DNA from: Lacticaseibacillus sharpeae JCM 1186 = DSM 20505
GTDB lineage: Bacteria > Bacillota > Bacilli > Lactobacillales > Lactobacillaceae
Assembly (NCBI RefSeq): GCF_001436225.1
Contig: NZ_AYYO01000003.1
Location: 62,001-126,000 of the forward strand
DNA length: 64,000 bases
Direction: 5' to 3'
Below, piece by piece: positions 63,961 to 64,000 of the stretch. Each line of letters starts with the position of its first letter. Position 1 is the stretch's first letter. The notes beneath the pieces were generated by a model that did no database searches, was not told where the DNA came from, and saw only the letters and a program-made list of their open reading frames with translations. The translations under genes were made by a program, and so were the position numbers.

Positions 63961-64000
63961 CGTGTATCAGTCCTTTCGTTCCTTGTATATGTTAAGTATA

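Overview
The window is chromosomal DNA of a Lactobacillaceae member (Firmicutes), probably one of the higher-GC species. The evidence is the gene set: a full F1Fo-ATPase operon, a fructose PTS operon of the facultative or homofermentative type, the mevalonate-pathway gene mvaK2, BioY plus a bifunctional BirA, a DUF1827 protein and a methionine T-box. Gene order also fits (tdk-prfA-prmC-ywlC-upp-atp and mbl-yidD-rodA). Many genes start with TTG or GTG behind a strong GGAGG. I see no rRNA, CRISPR array, prophage or intact insertion sequence. Species cannot be fixed from the sequence alone.

Layout, first half. 0-4 kb: potABCD polyamine transporter. 4-8.4 kb: a choloylglycine-hydrolase-family enzyme, a serine-recombinase-like protein lacking catalytic residues, a MATE exporter, and an RsgA-type GTPase behind a leader that looks like a translational attenuator. 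8.4-12.8 kb: an orphan GH31 enzyme and an amino-acid permease with a hairpin leader. 12.8-18.5 kb: cobalamin adenosyltransferase, NUDIX hydrolase, T2-family asparaginase, a bioY-birA unit with a perfect BirA-type operator, and a LysR/YeiH divergent pair. 18.5-22.1 kb: tRNA-Leu(AAG), a cytochrome-b5-like protein, an L,D-transpeptidase and a second permease. 22.1-26.5 kb: fruR-fruK-fruA and a GNAT. 26.5-29.2 kb: an rpiR regulator broken by an in-frame stop, facing an RpiA-like/Gfo-Idh operon with three evenly spaced operator-like sites.

Layout, second half. 29-33 kb: an Ltp-domain membrane protein, manA, a lipoprotein and tdk. 33-37 kb: prfA-prmC, ywlC and upp. 37.4-44 kb: atpBEFHAGDC. 44-47.6 kb: DUF1146, mbl, an EpuA-like peptide, yidD, DUF2969 and rodA (cell-shape cluster). 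48.3-51.5 kb: T-box-metQ, then metNI behind a separate unclassified structured leader. 51.5-56 kb: a 41-aa membrane peptide, HAD phosphatase, aminopeptidase, TetR regulator and flavodoxin. 55.8-64 kb: map, YihY, mvaK2, galU, a YwqE-type tyrosine phosphatase, two tandem VIT/CCC1 transporters, a MucBP-like cytosolic protein and DUF1827.

Most of the window is ordinary housekeeping. The best leads are in regulatory DNA: the rsgA leader (7.05-7.27 kb), the metN leader (49.57-49.72 kb), the 30-bp-phased operators with their broken repressor and divergent RpiA homologue (26.6-28.2 kb), and the 10-bp-phased repeats before fruR. Among proteins, the degenerate recombinase, the Ltp-domain protein and the unsecreted MucBP-like protein stand out. 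No dedicated defence island or new multigene system is evident; the rpiR/RpiA-like/Gfo-Idh unit is the closest candidate for an unknown pathway.
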